DNA of 64,000 bases from Cellulomonas edaphi. Its GTDB lineage: Bacteria > Actinomycetota > Actinomycetes > Actinomycetales > Cellulomonadaceae. Under the pieces are notes generated by a model, which had not been told where the DNA came from, searched no databases, and was given only the letters and a program-made list of their open reading frames with translations. The stretch lies in assembly GCF_030362815.1 (NCBI RefSeq), contig NZ_JAUCGR010000002.1:930001-994000 (forward strand), read 5' to 3'. Shown one piece after another: positions 53,012-60,953 of this stretch. The first letter of the stretch is position 1. Every line of letters starts with the position of its first letter. A program made the translations under genes and the position numbers.

Positions 53012-54037
53012 TCAGGCGCTCGCCGCGGCGCGCACGGGCGCCGGGCCGGTGGAGCCGCGCACCACGAGCTCGGGCTCGAAGAGCAGCTCCTCCTGCGGCA
53101 CGGACCCTCCGTTGATCTGGTTCACGAGCAGGTCGATCGCGGCGCGGCCCATGGGCTCGATGGGCTGCCGCACCGTGGTCAGCGGCGGCTCGGTGCAGTT
53201 CATGAACGCGGAGTCGTCGTAGCCCACGATCGAGATGTCCTCGGGCACACGGAGGCCGGCCCGCCGTGCCGCGCGGATGGCACCCAGGGCGAGCGGGTCG
53301 CTGGCGCACACGATGCCCGTGACGCCCTCCTTGATCAGGCGCGTCGCGGCCGCCTGGCCGCTCTCGAGCGAGTAGGCGGACCGCACCACGTGGCGGTCGT
53401 CGAGCTCGATGCCCAGGCGCTCGCCGGCGATCCGTGCGGCGTGCAGCTTGCGCTCGGACGGCACGTGGTCGACGGGGCCCAGCACCAGCCCGACGCTCGT
53501 GTGCCCCAGCGAGGCGAGGTGACCGAGAGCCTGCTCGATCGCGACCTCGTCGTCGCAGGACACCCGCGGGAACGGCAGGTCCTCGATCGAGGCGTTGATC
53601 AGCACCACGGGCAGGTTGCGCCCCGTCAGGCGCTCGTAGTGGGCGTGCACGGCGTCGCGCTGCGCGTAGTTGCCACCGGCGAAGACGATGCCGGAGACCT
53701 GCTGGCCCAGCAGGAGCTCGACGTAGTCAGCCTCGGACACGCCGCCCGCCGTCTGGGTGCACAGCACGGGGGTGAACCCCTGCTGCGCGAGCGCCCCACC
53801 CACCACCTCGGCGAACGCCGGGAAGATCGGGTTCTGCAGCTCGGGGAGCACGAGCCCGACGAGGCGGGCGCGCTCTCCGCGCAGCTTGGTGGGCCGCTCG
53901 TACCCCAGCACGTCGAGCGCCGTCAGGACGGCCTCGCGCGTCTGCTCGGAGACGCCGGGCTTGCCGTTCAGGACGCGGCTGACCGTCGCCTCGGAGACCC
54001 CGACCTTGCGTGCAACCTCTGCGAGACGCCGTGACAT
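53012..54037 (-). CDS. LacI-family regulator of the alpha-glucoside module (MalR-like)
   Basis: 341 residues. The helix-turn-helix is LAEVARKVGVSEATVSRVLNGKPGV (5-29), the hinge follows ERPTKLRGERARLVGLVLPEL, and the sensor domain contains GIVCASDPLALGAIRAARRAG and SIVGYDDSAFMNCTEPPLTTV. It precedes and runs in the same direction as the GH13/ABC genes, so probably regulates them. ATG at 54037, seven bases after TAGAGT, hence leaderless; this also excludes the ATG at 54046. A perfect CTTGCA-N6-TGCAAG repeat 33-52 bases upstream suggests autoregulation. Confidence 0.87.
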   Translation of the reverse strand: MSRRLAEVARKVGVSEATVSRVLNGKPGVSEQTREAVLTALDVLGYERPTKLRGERARLVGLVLPELQNPIFPAFAEVVGGALAQQGFTPVLCTQTAGGVSEADYVELLLGQQVSGIVFAGGNYAQRDAVHAHYERLTGRNLPVVLINASIEDLPFPRVSCDDEVAIEQALGHLASLGHTSVGLVLGPVDHVPSERKLHAARIAGERLGIELDDRHVVRSAYSLESGQAAATRLIKEGVTGIVCASDPLALGAIRAARRAGLRVPEDISIVGYDDSAFMNCTEPPLTTVRQPIEPMGRAAIDLLVNQINGGSVPQEELLFEPELVVRGSTGPAPVRAAASA

Positions 54038-54044
54038 GGGGGCC

Positions 54045-54050
54045 ACTCTA
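54045..54050 (-). promoter_or_regulatory. -10 box, probable leaderless promoter of the MalR-like gene
   Basis: TAGAGT on the minus strand, 7 nt, ATG at 54037-54035. Confidence 0.5.
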
Positions 54051-54069
54051 CGGCCCGGGAGCGCAAGAT

Positions 54070-54089
54070 GCTTGCAAGTCGCTGCAAGC
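54070..54089. promoter_or_regulatory. Candidate MalR-type operator
   Basis: GCTTGCA-AGTCGC-TGCAAGC, perfect 7-bp arms and a 6-base centre. CTTGCA/TGCAAG-type repeats are the known target class of actinobacterial MalR. It overlaps the -35 region of the LacI gene and lies about 85 bases upstream of the kinase promoter on the other strand. Confidence 0.6.
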
Positions 54090-54173
54090 GACCGACCACG
54101 GCCACCGGACCCGCCGGGACGGACGTGAGCAGAACCACCCGCTCGCCGTGGTGCGACGCCGCCCCGCGTCCCT

Positions 54174-54179
54174 TAGCGT
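54174..54179 (+). promoter_or_regulatory. -10 box of the Ser/Thr kinase gene
   Basis: TAGCGT, then a leader of about 50 nt with ACAGGA six bases before the ACG at 54237. Confidence 0.4.
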
Positions 54180-54236
54180 CAGAGACCGAGGGCGGGACGC
54201 CACCGGCGCGCCCCACCACGGACGACAGGACTTGCC

Positions 54237-55109
54237 ACGAAAACGGACAGCGTCGAGCAGCTCGAGCCGTCCGCCACGACGCTCGGGCGCCGGTACCGCA
54301 TCAGCGCCCGGCTCGGCGCCGGCGGATCGGGCGAGGTCTACCGCGCGACGGACCTCCGCATCGGGCGACCGGTGGCGCTGAAGGTGTTCACCCTCGAGGA
54401 CGCGACGCCGGCGGACGTCCGGCGGTATGCCGCCGAGGCCCGGGTTCTCGCGGGCCTGTCGCACCCCGGGCTCGTCGCCCTCTACGACGTCGGGGCGGAC
54501 ATCGACCCTCGGCTCGGTCCCGTCGCCTTCCTGGCGATGGAGCTCGTCGAGGGTGCGACGCTGCGCGACACCATCGCGGCCGGTCCCCTGCCGCCGGTCG
54601 TGACCGCCGAGGTCGGGCACCAGCTGGCGCAGGCGCTCGCGCACGCGCACGCGGCGGGCGTGGTGCACCGCGACATCAAGCCCTCGAACGTGCTCGTCGC
54701 CCAGCTGGACGGCGCCCCGGTGGTCATGGACCAGCCCGTGCTCACCGTCGTCCTCGCGGACTTCGGGATCGCCACGCACTCGCGCCGCGGCGCCGCGGGC
54801 GGCGGTGCGACCACGTCGTCGGGAACGGCCTCCTACCACTCGCCCGAGCAGGCGCTCGGCCGCGAGGTGGGTCCGCCGTCGGACGTCTTCTCTTTGGGCC
54901 TGGTGCTGCTCGAGTGCCGCACCGGGGCGCGGACCTACCCGGGCGCCCCGCTGGCCAGCTCCCTGGCTCGGCTGCTCGGCCCGGTGCCCGTCCCGCCCGA
55001 CCTGGGGCCGGAGTGGGTGGAGCTGCTCACCGCGATGACCGCGTCCGAGCCGGAGGAGCGCCCCACGGCGAGCGCAGTGGCAGCCGCGCTCAGCGCGCTG
55101 CGCGCCTGA
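54237..55109 (+). CDS. Soluble Ser/Thr protein kinase, apparently starting at ACG
   Basis: 290 residues. Hanks-type kinase domain over almost the whole length: LGAGGSGEVYRA (glycine loop, about 26-37), VALK with catalytic K49, VVHRDIKPSN with D146, LADFG with D175, SGTASYHSPEQ. No membrane span or PASTA domain, so cytosolic; the substrate is unknown. There is no ATG, GTG or TTG in frame upstream of the GTG at 54372, and starting there would delete the glycine loop. ACG at 54237 lies six bases after ACAGGA, and reads M-K-T-D-S-V if initiated with Met. Either a rare ACG start, a mutated ATG, or a base-call error. Confidence 0.8.
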   Translation, partial: TKTDSVEQLEPSATTLGRRYRISARLGAGGSGEVYRATDLRIGRPVALKVFTLEDATPADVRRYAAEARVLAGLSHPGLVALYDVGADIDPRLGPVAFLAMELVEGATLRDTIAAGPLPPVVTAEVGHQLAQALAHAHAAGVVHRDIKPSNVLVAQLDGAPVVMDQPVLTVVLADFGIATHSRRGAAGGGATTSSGTASYHSPEQALGREVGPPSDVFSLGLVLLECRTGARTYPGAPLASSLARLLGPVPVPPDLGPEWVELLTAMTASEPEERPTASAVAAALSALRA

Positions 55110-55145
55110 TCACCGCCCCGTCGAGCGGCTGACCCGCCGCCGGAG

Positions 55146-55670
55146 TCAGCTCGCGTACGCGGGCGCGCGCTGCGCCGCCTCGGCGAGCGCGTCTGCGATC
55201 TCGTCGGCCCAGCGCGCGATGGCCCCGAAGTCGCGGTGGTCGCCGTCGCGTCCCCTCGCTCCGGCGATGATCGCGCGCTCCGCGAAGGTGAGGGCGGACC
55301 GGTCGAGCCGGCCGCGGAAGCTGCGGTGGCCCACCGAGCCGACGCGCTCGCCCAGGGCCGCGATCTCGTGCGGCGAGTTGGCGGCCGCGGCGGGCTGGGT
55401 CGCCAGGCCCGAGGAGAAGAGCCACACGCGACGCTCCGCCAGGGCCGCGCGGTGCCGCTCGACGAGCTCACGTGCGGCGGGAAGCCAGTGACCGGTGTAC
55501 ACCGCAGAGCCGACGATCACGACGTCGTAGTCGTCGACCGCGTCCACGTCGGCCACCGCACGCACCTCGACCCGATGTCCCCGGCCCGTCAGCACGGTGC
55601 CGATCGCCTCGCCGATCTCCTGGGTCGATCCGTGCCGGGATGCCACGGCCACCAGTACCTGAGCGCCCAC
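55146..55670 (-). CDS. Flavodoxin-domain protein (HemG-like)
   Basis: 174 residues. The FMN-phosphate loop is ASRHGSTQEIGEAI near the N-terminus, then YDVVIVGSAVYTGHWLPAARELVERH and the third FMN loop region VWLFSSGLATQ. Length and motifs resemble menaquinone-dependent protoporphyrinogen-oxidase-like flavodoxins, but actinobacterial homologues are mostly uncharacterised. GTG start with AGGAGG 6-7 nt upstream, a strong site. It converges with the kinase gene; a CTGAC/GTCAG stem with flanking GAGC/GCTC near 55123-55153 spans its stop codon. Confidence 0.82.
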   Translation of the reverse strand: MGAQVLVAVASRHGSTQEIGEAIGTVLTGRGHRVEVRAVADVDAVDDYDVVIVGSAVYTGHWLPAARELVERHRAALAERRVWLFSSGLATQPAAAANSPHEIAALGERVGSVGHRSFRGRLDRSALTFAERAIIAGARGRDGDHRDFGAIARWADEIADALAEAAQRAPAYAS

Positions 55671-55752
55671 GGCGCACCTCCTCGTTGTCGTCCTCCATCA
55701 TGGGCGCCCGATTCGCCCCGACGATGGGCCGGAGGTCCCCTGCGGGGATCCG

Positions 55753-56238
55753 TCAGGTTTCCGGGATCTCCGCCTGCGCGGCCCGCAGCTTGTCCGTGAG
55801 AGCGCGCAGCGTCGCCAGCTCGTGGGCGTCCAGGGCGCCGCCGACGAAGTGGCGGATGCTGCGGGCGTGACGCCGGCCTACCTCGCGCTGCAGCTCGACC
55901 CCCGCGGGAGTGAGCGTCACGGCCACGCCGCGACCGTCTCCCTGGACCGGGCCGCGCGCCACCAGGCCGTCGGCCTCCAGCCGCTCGACGAGGCGCGAGA
56001 GGCTGGGCTGGGTGAGGAGGCTGCTCTCCGCGAGGTCGCGCAGCCGGGCCGTGCGCCCCGGGCTCGTCGAGAGCGTGAACAGCACGTCGTACTCCCGGAT
56101 GGTCAGGGGCCCCCACACGTCGTCCCGCTGGAACCTGCGCATCAGCGCCACCTGCGCGCGGAACAACGACTCCCACGCGAGCGCCGCCTCCCGGGTCCCC
56201 GCCTCGCGTCCACGCCTGCCGTCGGCGCCGTCGCCCAC
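55753..56238 (-). CDS. MarR-family transcriptional regulator
   Basis: 161 residues. Winged helix with LTIREYDVLFTLSTSPGRTARLRDLAESSLLTQPSLSRLVERLEADGLVARGPVQGDGRGVAVTLTPAGVEL, the wing having the usual D-x-R; flanking helices form the dimer. The GTG at 56238 is chosen since GAGAGGGG lies five bases upstream; an ATG at 56271 in frame has no site and would add 11 residues. Divergent from the NYN gene with an 81-base gap containing ATGCATACGCAT, a possible operator. The ligand is unknown. Confidence 0.83.
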   Translation of the reverse strand: MGDGADGRRGREAGTREAALAWESLFRAQVALMRRFQRDDVWGPLTIREYDVLFTLSTSPGRTARLRDLAESSLLTQPSLSRLVERLEADGLVARGPVQGDGRGVAVTLTPAGVELQREVGRRHARSIRHFVGGALDAHELATLRALTDKLRAAQAEIPET

Positions 56239-56307
56239 GTCCGCCCCTCTCCTCGGTCCATGCATACGCATCTACCAACACCCGCGTCCGGCACGGTGTT
56301 CCACCGC

Positions 56308-56313
56308 TACCCT
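56308..56313 (+). promoter_or_regulatory. -10 box, probable leaderless promoter of the NYN gene
   Basis: TACCCT, 6 nt, ATG at 56320. Confidence 0.55.
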
Positions 56314-56319
56314 GGCTCG

Positions 56320-56895
56320 ATGAGCACCGATGCCGCCGCCCGCACCACGTACCTGCTGGTGGACGGCGAGAACATCGACGCCACGCTGGGCTCGAGCATC
56401 CTCGGCGGACGGCCGTCGCCGGACCAGCGCCCGCGTTGGGACCGCATCCTCGCCTTCGCGCGCCAGCAGTGGCAGCAGCAGGTCAGGGGCCTGTTCTTCC
56501 TCAACGCGTCCAACGGCACGCTGCCCATGCAGTTCATCCAGGCGCTCACCGCCATGGACTTCCAGGTCATCCCGCTGTCCGGCGAGTCGCACGAGAAGGT
56601 CGTCGACATCGGCATCCTCAAGACGCTCGCCGCCATCTCCGAGCGGGACGGCGACGTCCTGCTGGCGAGCCACGACGGGGACTTCGCCCACGAGCTCGAG
56701 GCACTCGTCGACGCGGGCGGCCGACGCGTGGGCCTGCTCGCCTTCCGCGAGTTCACCAGCGGCGCGCTCGCGTCGCTCACGGCGCGCGGGCTGGAGACGT
56801 TCGACCTCGAGTACGACGTCAAGGCGTTCAACGTCCAGCTCCCCCGCCTGCGGATCATCCCGCTCGAGGAGTTCGACCCGCTGCGCTACCTCTGA
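56320..56895 (+). CDS. NYN (PIN-like) domain protein
   Basis: 191 residues. TYLLVDGENIDATLG near the N-terminus and DGDVLLASHDGDFAHELEALVDAGGRRVGLLAF at about 100-135 carry the conserved Asp/Asn residues (D-x-E-N and S-H-D-x-D-F) of the NYN/PIN nuclease fold. Such proteins are predicted metal-dependent RNases or tRNA/rRNA processing factors. The C-terminus (VKAFNVQLPRLRIIPLEEFDPLRYL) is outside the core. Start fixed by TACCCT six bases upstream. No partner gene indicates the substrate. Confidence 0.8.
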   Translation: MSTDAAARTTYLLVDGENIDATLGSSILGGRPSPDQRPRWDRILAFARQQWQQQVRGLFFLNASNGTLPMQFIQALTAMDFQVIPLSGESHEKVVDIGILKTLAAISERDGDVLLASHDGDFAHELEALVDAGGRRVGLLAFREFTSGALASLTARGLETFDLEYDVKAFNVQLPRLRIIPLEEFDPLRYL

Positions 56896-57147
56896 GGAGC
56901 GCCGGCCGGGCGGCGGTCGACGGTGCGCGACGTGGCCCAGATCACAACCGGATAACAGTTACCTGATACTCCGGGCGTTTTACCCAGTACCGCGTGGCTC
57001 GGGTGTTTCCGCGCCTGGTAGACAGACCGCGGTCTCGTCCTGGGCGGGTCCGCGTACCGCCGTCAACGACGCCGGCGCCGGCGCCCACCCATGCCCTGGA
57101 CGAGGCCGACGTCCTTCTTCCCAGCGGTTCACCACATCGAGGTGGTC
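56896..57147 (+). other. AT-richer intergenic region upstream of the repeat-protein pair
   Basis: 252 bases, no gene. The stretch 56940-57010 has several TAACA/GATACT/TTTTACCC-type strings and probably holds the promoter of the downstream pair, but no -35/-10 can be chosen with confidence. Confidence 0.5.
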
Positions 57148-57849
57148 ATGAGGCGGTACATCGTGGCGGGGCTCGTCCTCGCCGTCCTGACGACGTTGCT
57201 CGTCGTCCTCTCGGACGCACTCGGGCTCGACACCGAGGGCGTCGCGCTCCTCGGTGGCGCGCTCGGCGGAGCACTGGGGCTCGTGCCCGACCGCTCCCCC
57301 GCCCAGCGCGCCGGCGCCTTCATCATCGGCTTCTTCGCCGCGTGGCTCGGCTACGCGCTGCGCGCGGCGGTCCTGCCCGACGCCACGGCGGGCCGGGCGA
57401 TCGCAGTCCTCATCGTGCTGCTCGTCTGCCTCGCCGTCGGCGCGGCCTCGCGCGGTCGCCTGCCGCTGTGGGCCACCCTGCTGGGGGCCGCCGCGATGGC
57501 CGGTGCCTACGAGACGACCTACGCCGCCGACCCCACCGCGTTCATCTCCTCGTCGGCAGCCACCGCCACCTCGATCCTGGTCGCCGCCGGCGCCGGCTTC
57601 GTCGCGACCTCGCTCCTCGGCCCCCAGGTGGAGCGCGAGCGGGAGCTGGAGCGCGCGCAGCACGACCACGCCGAGCCCGTCGCAGCCGGCCACGTCGCCG
57701 ACCAGCAGGTCGCCGACCAGACGCGGTCCGAGCGCGAGGACGCGCACGCCATGGACGCCCAGACGCCTGCGACCGGGACGCCCCGTGTCGAGCGTCGCCG
57801 AGAGGGCGTCGCCCCGTACCTGTCCCTGCAGCCCCGCCCGGAGGCCTGA
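57148..57849 (+). CDS. Multi-span membrane protein, partner of the repeat protein
   Basis: 233 residues. Five or six hydrophobic spans in residues 4-165 (YIVAGLVLAVLTTLLVVLSD, AGAFIIGFFAAWLGYALRAAVL, AIAVLIVLLVCLAVGAAS and others), then a charged, probably cytoplasmic tail of about 65 residues (VERERELERAQHDH...). No family recognised. ATG at 57148 with GAGG about 6 nt upstream; the frame extends 19 residues further but starts poorly. Its stop is one base from the GTG of the next gene, so the two are co-translated and probably function together. Confidence 0.72.
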   Translation: MRRYIVAGLVLAVLTTLLVVLSDALGLDTEGVALLGGALGGALGLVPDRSPAQRAGAFIIGFFAAWLGYALRAAVLPDATAGRAIAVLIVLLVCLAVGAASRGRLPLWATLLGAAAMAGAYETTYAADPTAFISSSAATATSILVAAGAGFVATSLLGPQVERERELERAQHDHAEPVAAGHVADQQVADQTRSEREDAHAMDAQTPATGTPRVERRREGVAPYLSLQPRPEA

Positions 57850-57850
57850 C

Positions 57851-60800
57851 GTGCGCCGCTCCACCCTCACCACCGCCGCCGCCCTCGCCGCCGTCCCCCT
57901 CATGGTCGGAGCCTCGAGCGCCAGCGCGCTCGCCGCTGCTGCCGACAGCGGTGACATCTCCGTGACCAACACCGAGACGGTCCAGGCGCACCTCGACGCC
58001 ACGGGCTCGCTCCAGGACGCCCGCATCTACGAGCAGATCGCGCTCAGCGGGCACGGCAGCACCACCATCACCAACCCGGTCTCCACCCACGGGCTGCGCA
58101 ACCTCGACGGCTTCGGCGGGTTCCACGTCGTCGACGGCAACGTCGTCGCGCACGTGGACGTCGACGGCGAGCGCCGCCTGCGGTCGGTGAGCGACTACAC
58201 CAAGGACCTCCCGCTCAAGGTCGAGATCTCCTACACGCTCGACGGCAAGCCCGTGAAGCCGGGTGCCGTGGTCGGCAAGTCCGGCACCCTCGAGGTGCAC
58301 TTCACGGTCACCAACATGACCAGCAAGCCGCAGGCCGTCACGTACGACGACGGCACGGGCACCATGAAGACGACGACCGAAGAGACGGTCATACCGATGA
58401 TCGGCCAGCTCGTCACCGTCCTGCCGTCGACGTTCACCGACGTGCAGTCCGCCGAGGCGGGCATGGCGGGTGACGGCCGCGGCGGCACGCAGATGACCTT
58501 CCAGATGACGCTGTTCCCGCCCATCGGCAAGCCGACCGCCGAGTTCGGCTACTCCGCGAAGATCACGCACGGCGTGGTCCCCGCGGCCACGCTCAGCTCG
58601 ATGCCCGTCTCCCCGCTGGACAGCCCGTCCTTCAAGGGCGGCGCGGCGAGCTACAAGGCCGGCGCCGCCTCGGGCGTCGAGCTCACGGCCGGGTCCATCG
58701 AGATCGACGAGAACCTGCTGAAGCTGCACGACGGCGCGGCCCAGCTGCTCGGCGGGCTGCTCCAGCTGTCCGACGGCGCCGGGCAGCTGTCCGACGGCCT
58801 CACGGGGCAGCTGGCACCGGGCGCGCAGGACCTCGCGGACGGGCTCAACGGCAAGGCGGCACCTGGAGCGAAGGAGCTCGCAGCCGGGCTCAACGACAAG
58901 GCTGCGCCCGGCGCGCAGGAGCTTGCCGACGGGCTCAACGACAAGCTCAAGCCTGGCGCGCACGACCTGGCGACCGCGATGAGCTCCAAGCTCGAGCCGG
59001 GAGCGGGCGAGCTCGCCTCGGCCCTCGGCACGCAGATCCTGCCGGGCGGCGGGGCGCTCGCCGTCGCGCTCGACGAGCTGCTGCGGCCGGGCGCGAACAG
59101 CCTCGCCCAGGCGTTGAACAAGCAGATCGCGCCAGGGGCCAAGGCGCTCAGCGAGGGCCTCGCGACGGCCAAGCCCGGTGCCGCCAGCCTGTCGGCGGGT
59201 CTCAACGGCCAGCTCGCGCCCGGCGCCAAGAGCCTCAGCGACGGGCTCGGCACGGCCGCACCCGGAGCGGCGGCGCTCGCCGCGGGGGCCAGCGCGCTCG
59301 ACGCCGGGCTCGCCAGCGCCGGGTCCAAGGCGCCCCAGCTCATCGGCGGGCTCCAGCAGGTCTCCGACGGCCTGGCACAGGTCGACGCAGGGCTCGCGCA
59401 GCTCAGCGGCACCATCGGCGGGGTCCCGGACCGCGCCAAGTCCCTCGTGGACGGCCTCGCGCAGCTGCGCGGCGCGCTGGGTGCCGAGGGGCAGACGGGC
59501 ACGCTGCGCGACGGCCTGGCCAAGGTCCGGGCCGGCGTGGCGAACGCGGCGGCGAACGCCTCCGGGCTCGGCGGCGGCACCAGCGCCAAGGCGGCGAACA
59601 TCGCCGCGGAGCTCGACTCGCTCACGGACCTGGCCCAGCAGCTCGACGCTGCCGGCAACGGCGCCGAGGCCGACGCCCTGCGCGCGTCGATCGCGACGCT
59701 CGAGGCCGACGCCCAGTCGCTCGCCGGCTACGGCGCGGGCGTGACCCAGGTGGCGGGCGGCCTCTCGGCCGCGGACGCGAGCTTCATCGCCCTGCGCGAC
59801 GGTCTCACGGGCGTCGCGGGCGGCCTGTCGGACGCGAGCACCGGGCTCGGGACGCTGCTGAGCACCGTCGTCACGAGCGTCCAGGGCGCGGTCGGCGGGG
59901 CCGGCGACGTCCCCGCGGACCGGACGCTGCGCGGCGCGGTGCACGGCCTGCAGGCGGGCACGACCACGCTCACGACGAGCGGAGGCGAGCTCATCAACGG
60001 GCTCGGCCAGCTGGCCGCCGGCGCGCACGACCTCAACACCGGCGCGGGCGCCCTCTCCAGCGGCATCGCGGGCGCCGCCACGGGCTCGAAGGCGCTCTCG
60101 GACGGCCTCGCCAGCGCCGCGGACGGGTCCAAGCGGCTCTCCGCCGGCGTCGCCAGCGCGGCGGACGGCTCGGCGCAGCTGTCGGCCGGCATCGCGAAGG
60201 CGGCGGCCGGCGCCACGGACATCTCCGAGGGCGTCGACACCGTGGCCGACGGGTCCCTCACCCTGGCGGACGCGCTGGTCCTCGCGGCCGGCGGTGCGAA
60301 GCAGATCGCCGTGGGCGTGGAGACCGCCGCGGCCGGCGCGACCAAGATCTCGGCCGGCGTCGACGACGCCGCAGCGGGCTCGACCAAGCTGTCGAGCGGG
60401 ATCGACGACGCGGCGGCGGGATCGGCCGAGCTGTCGACCGGCCTCGACGGCGCAGCGGCCGGCTCGAGCCTGCTCGCAGCGGGTGCGGCCGACGCGGCAG
60501 CCGGTTCCACCAAGCTCGCGGACGGGCTGGACAAGGCTGCCGGCGGCGCCCCCGCGCTGGTCGACGGCTCGCAGCGGCTGTCCGACGAGGGGACCAAGAC
60601 CCTCGTCGCGAAGGGTGCCGGGACGGCCCAGTCGTACGGCGCGCAGTACGCGGTGATCACGGCCGGTGCCGAGCGCGCCGCGGCCGAGGGCATGGCGTAC
60701 GGGGCACCCGAGGGTGCCGTGGGCGCGACGGCCTACTCGATCGAGATCGCCGGCGCGGACGGTGAGGGCGCGAGCTCGCTCGGCCGCCTGATCCTCGCGA

Positions 60801-60859
60801 TCGCGCTCTTCGCGGGTGGCGCCGGCATCGCGACGTTCGTGCGACGCCGCTGGGTCTGA
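57851..60859 (+). CDS. Large exported repeat protein with C-terminal membrane anchor
   Basis: 1002 residues. Signal peptide (1-30), then a unique domain to about 280. Block A (about 320-475) has eleven 14-15-residue repeats of the type PGAxxLAxGLNxK. A middle Ala/Gly-rich helical region follows. Block B (about 742-909) has twelve 14-residue repeats of the type AAxGSxxLSxGVDx. One C-terminal span (GRLILAIALFAGGAGIATF) and a basic tail close it. Periodic L-x-x-G resembles the repeats of YhgE/Pip-like proteins, but I cannot assign it to a described family. Extended wall-spanning helical stalk is inferred. GTG start with GGAGG 6 nt upstream, one base after the previous stop. Confidence 0.8.
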   Translation: MRRSTLTTAAALAAVPLMVGASSASALAAAADSGDISVTNTETVQAHLDATGSLQDARIYEQIALSGHGSTTITNPVSTHGLRNLDGFGGFHVVDGNVVAHVDVDGERRLRSVSDYTKDLPLKVEISYTLDGKPVKPGAVVGKSGTLEVHFTVTNMTSKPQAVTYDDGTGTMKTTTEETVIPMIGQLVTVLPSTFTDVQSAEAGMAGDGRGGTQMTFQMTLFPPIGKPTAEFGYSAKITHGVVPAATLSSMPVSPLDSPSFKGGAASYKAGAASGVELTAGSIEIDENLLKLHDGAAQLLGGLLQLSDGAGQLSDGLTGQLAPGAQDLADGLNGKAAPGAKELAAGLNDKAAPGAQELADGLNDKLKPGAHDLATAMSSKLEPGAGELASALGTQILPGGGALAVALDELLRPGANSLAQALNKQIAPGAKALSEGLATAKPGAASLSAGLNGQLAPGAKSLSDGLGTAAPGAAALAAGASALDAGLASAGSKAPQLIGGLQQVSDGLAQVDAGLAQLSGTIGGVPDRAKSLVDGLAQLRGALGAEGQTGTLRDGLAKVRAGVANAAANASGLGGGTSAKAANIAAELDSLTDLAQQLDAAGNGAEADALRASIATLEADAQSLAGYGAGVTQVAGGLSAADASFIALRDGLTGVAGGLSDASTGLGTLLSTVVTSVQGAVGGAGDVPADRTLRGAVHGLQAGTTTLTTSGGELINGLGQLAAGAHDLNTGAGALSSGIAGAATGSKALSDGLASAADGSKRLSAGVASAADGSAQLSAGIAKAAAGATDISEGVDTVADGSLTLADALVLAAGGAKQIAVGVETAAAGATKISAGVDDAAAGSTKLSSGIDDAAAGSAELSTGLDGAAAGSSLLAAGAADAAAGSTKLADGLDKAAGGAPALVDGSQRLSDEGTKTLVAKGAGTAQSYGAQYAVITAGAERAAAEGMAYGAPEGAVGATAYSIEIAGADGEGASSLGRLILAIALFAGGAGIATFVRRRWV
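58809..59277 (+). repeat. Block A: 42-45-bp coding repeats
   Basis: About eleven head-to-tail copies encoding 14-15 residues each, with PGA at fixed spacing. DNA copies are diverged, so the repeat is old or under protein-level constraint. Confidence 0.75.
60074..60577 (+). repeat. Block B: 42-bp coding repeats
   Basis: Twelve in-frame copies encoding 14 residues each, with Gly at positions 4 and 11 and Leu/Ile at 8. A different consensus from block A. Confidence 0.75.
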
Positions 60860-60867
60860 CCGATCTG

Positions 60868-60909
60868 ACGACGACGGGGCGCGGCCTGCGGGTCGCGCCC
60901 CGTCGTCGT
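60868..60909. terminator. Strong bidirectional terminator hairpin
   Basis: Perfect 16-bp stem, ACGACGACGGGGCGCG (60868-60883) and CGCGCCCCGTCGTCGT (60894-60909), with a 10-base loop, between convergent genes. Confidence 0.75.
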
Positions 60910-60953
60910 GTCAGCCCGGCTGCCAGGCCGGCGTCGCGGGTTCGCCCCGCGGC

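Noticed and set aside
54372..55109. Kinase start at the GTG 54372
   Set aside because: It would remove the glycine-rich loop and the first strands of the kinase fold, which are encoded in the same open frame upstream.
57254..57850. N-terminal extension of the repeat protein to 1201 residues
   Set aside because: The extra ~199 residues are an off-frame reading of the membrane protein gene; the GTG at 57851 has GGAGG and is followed by a signal peptide.
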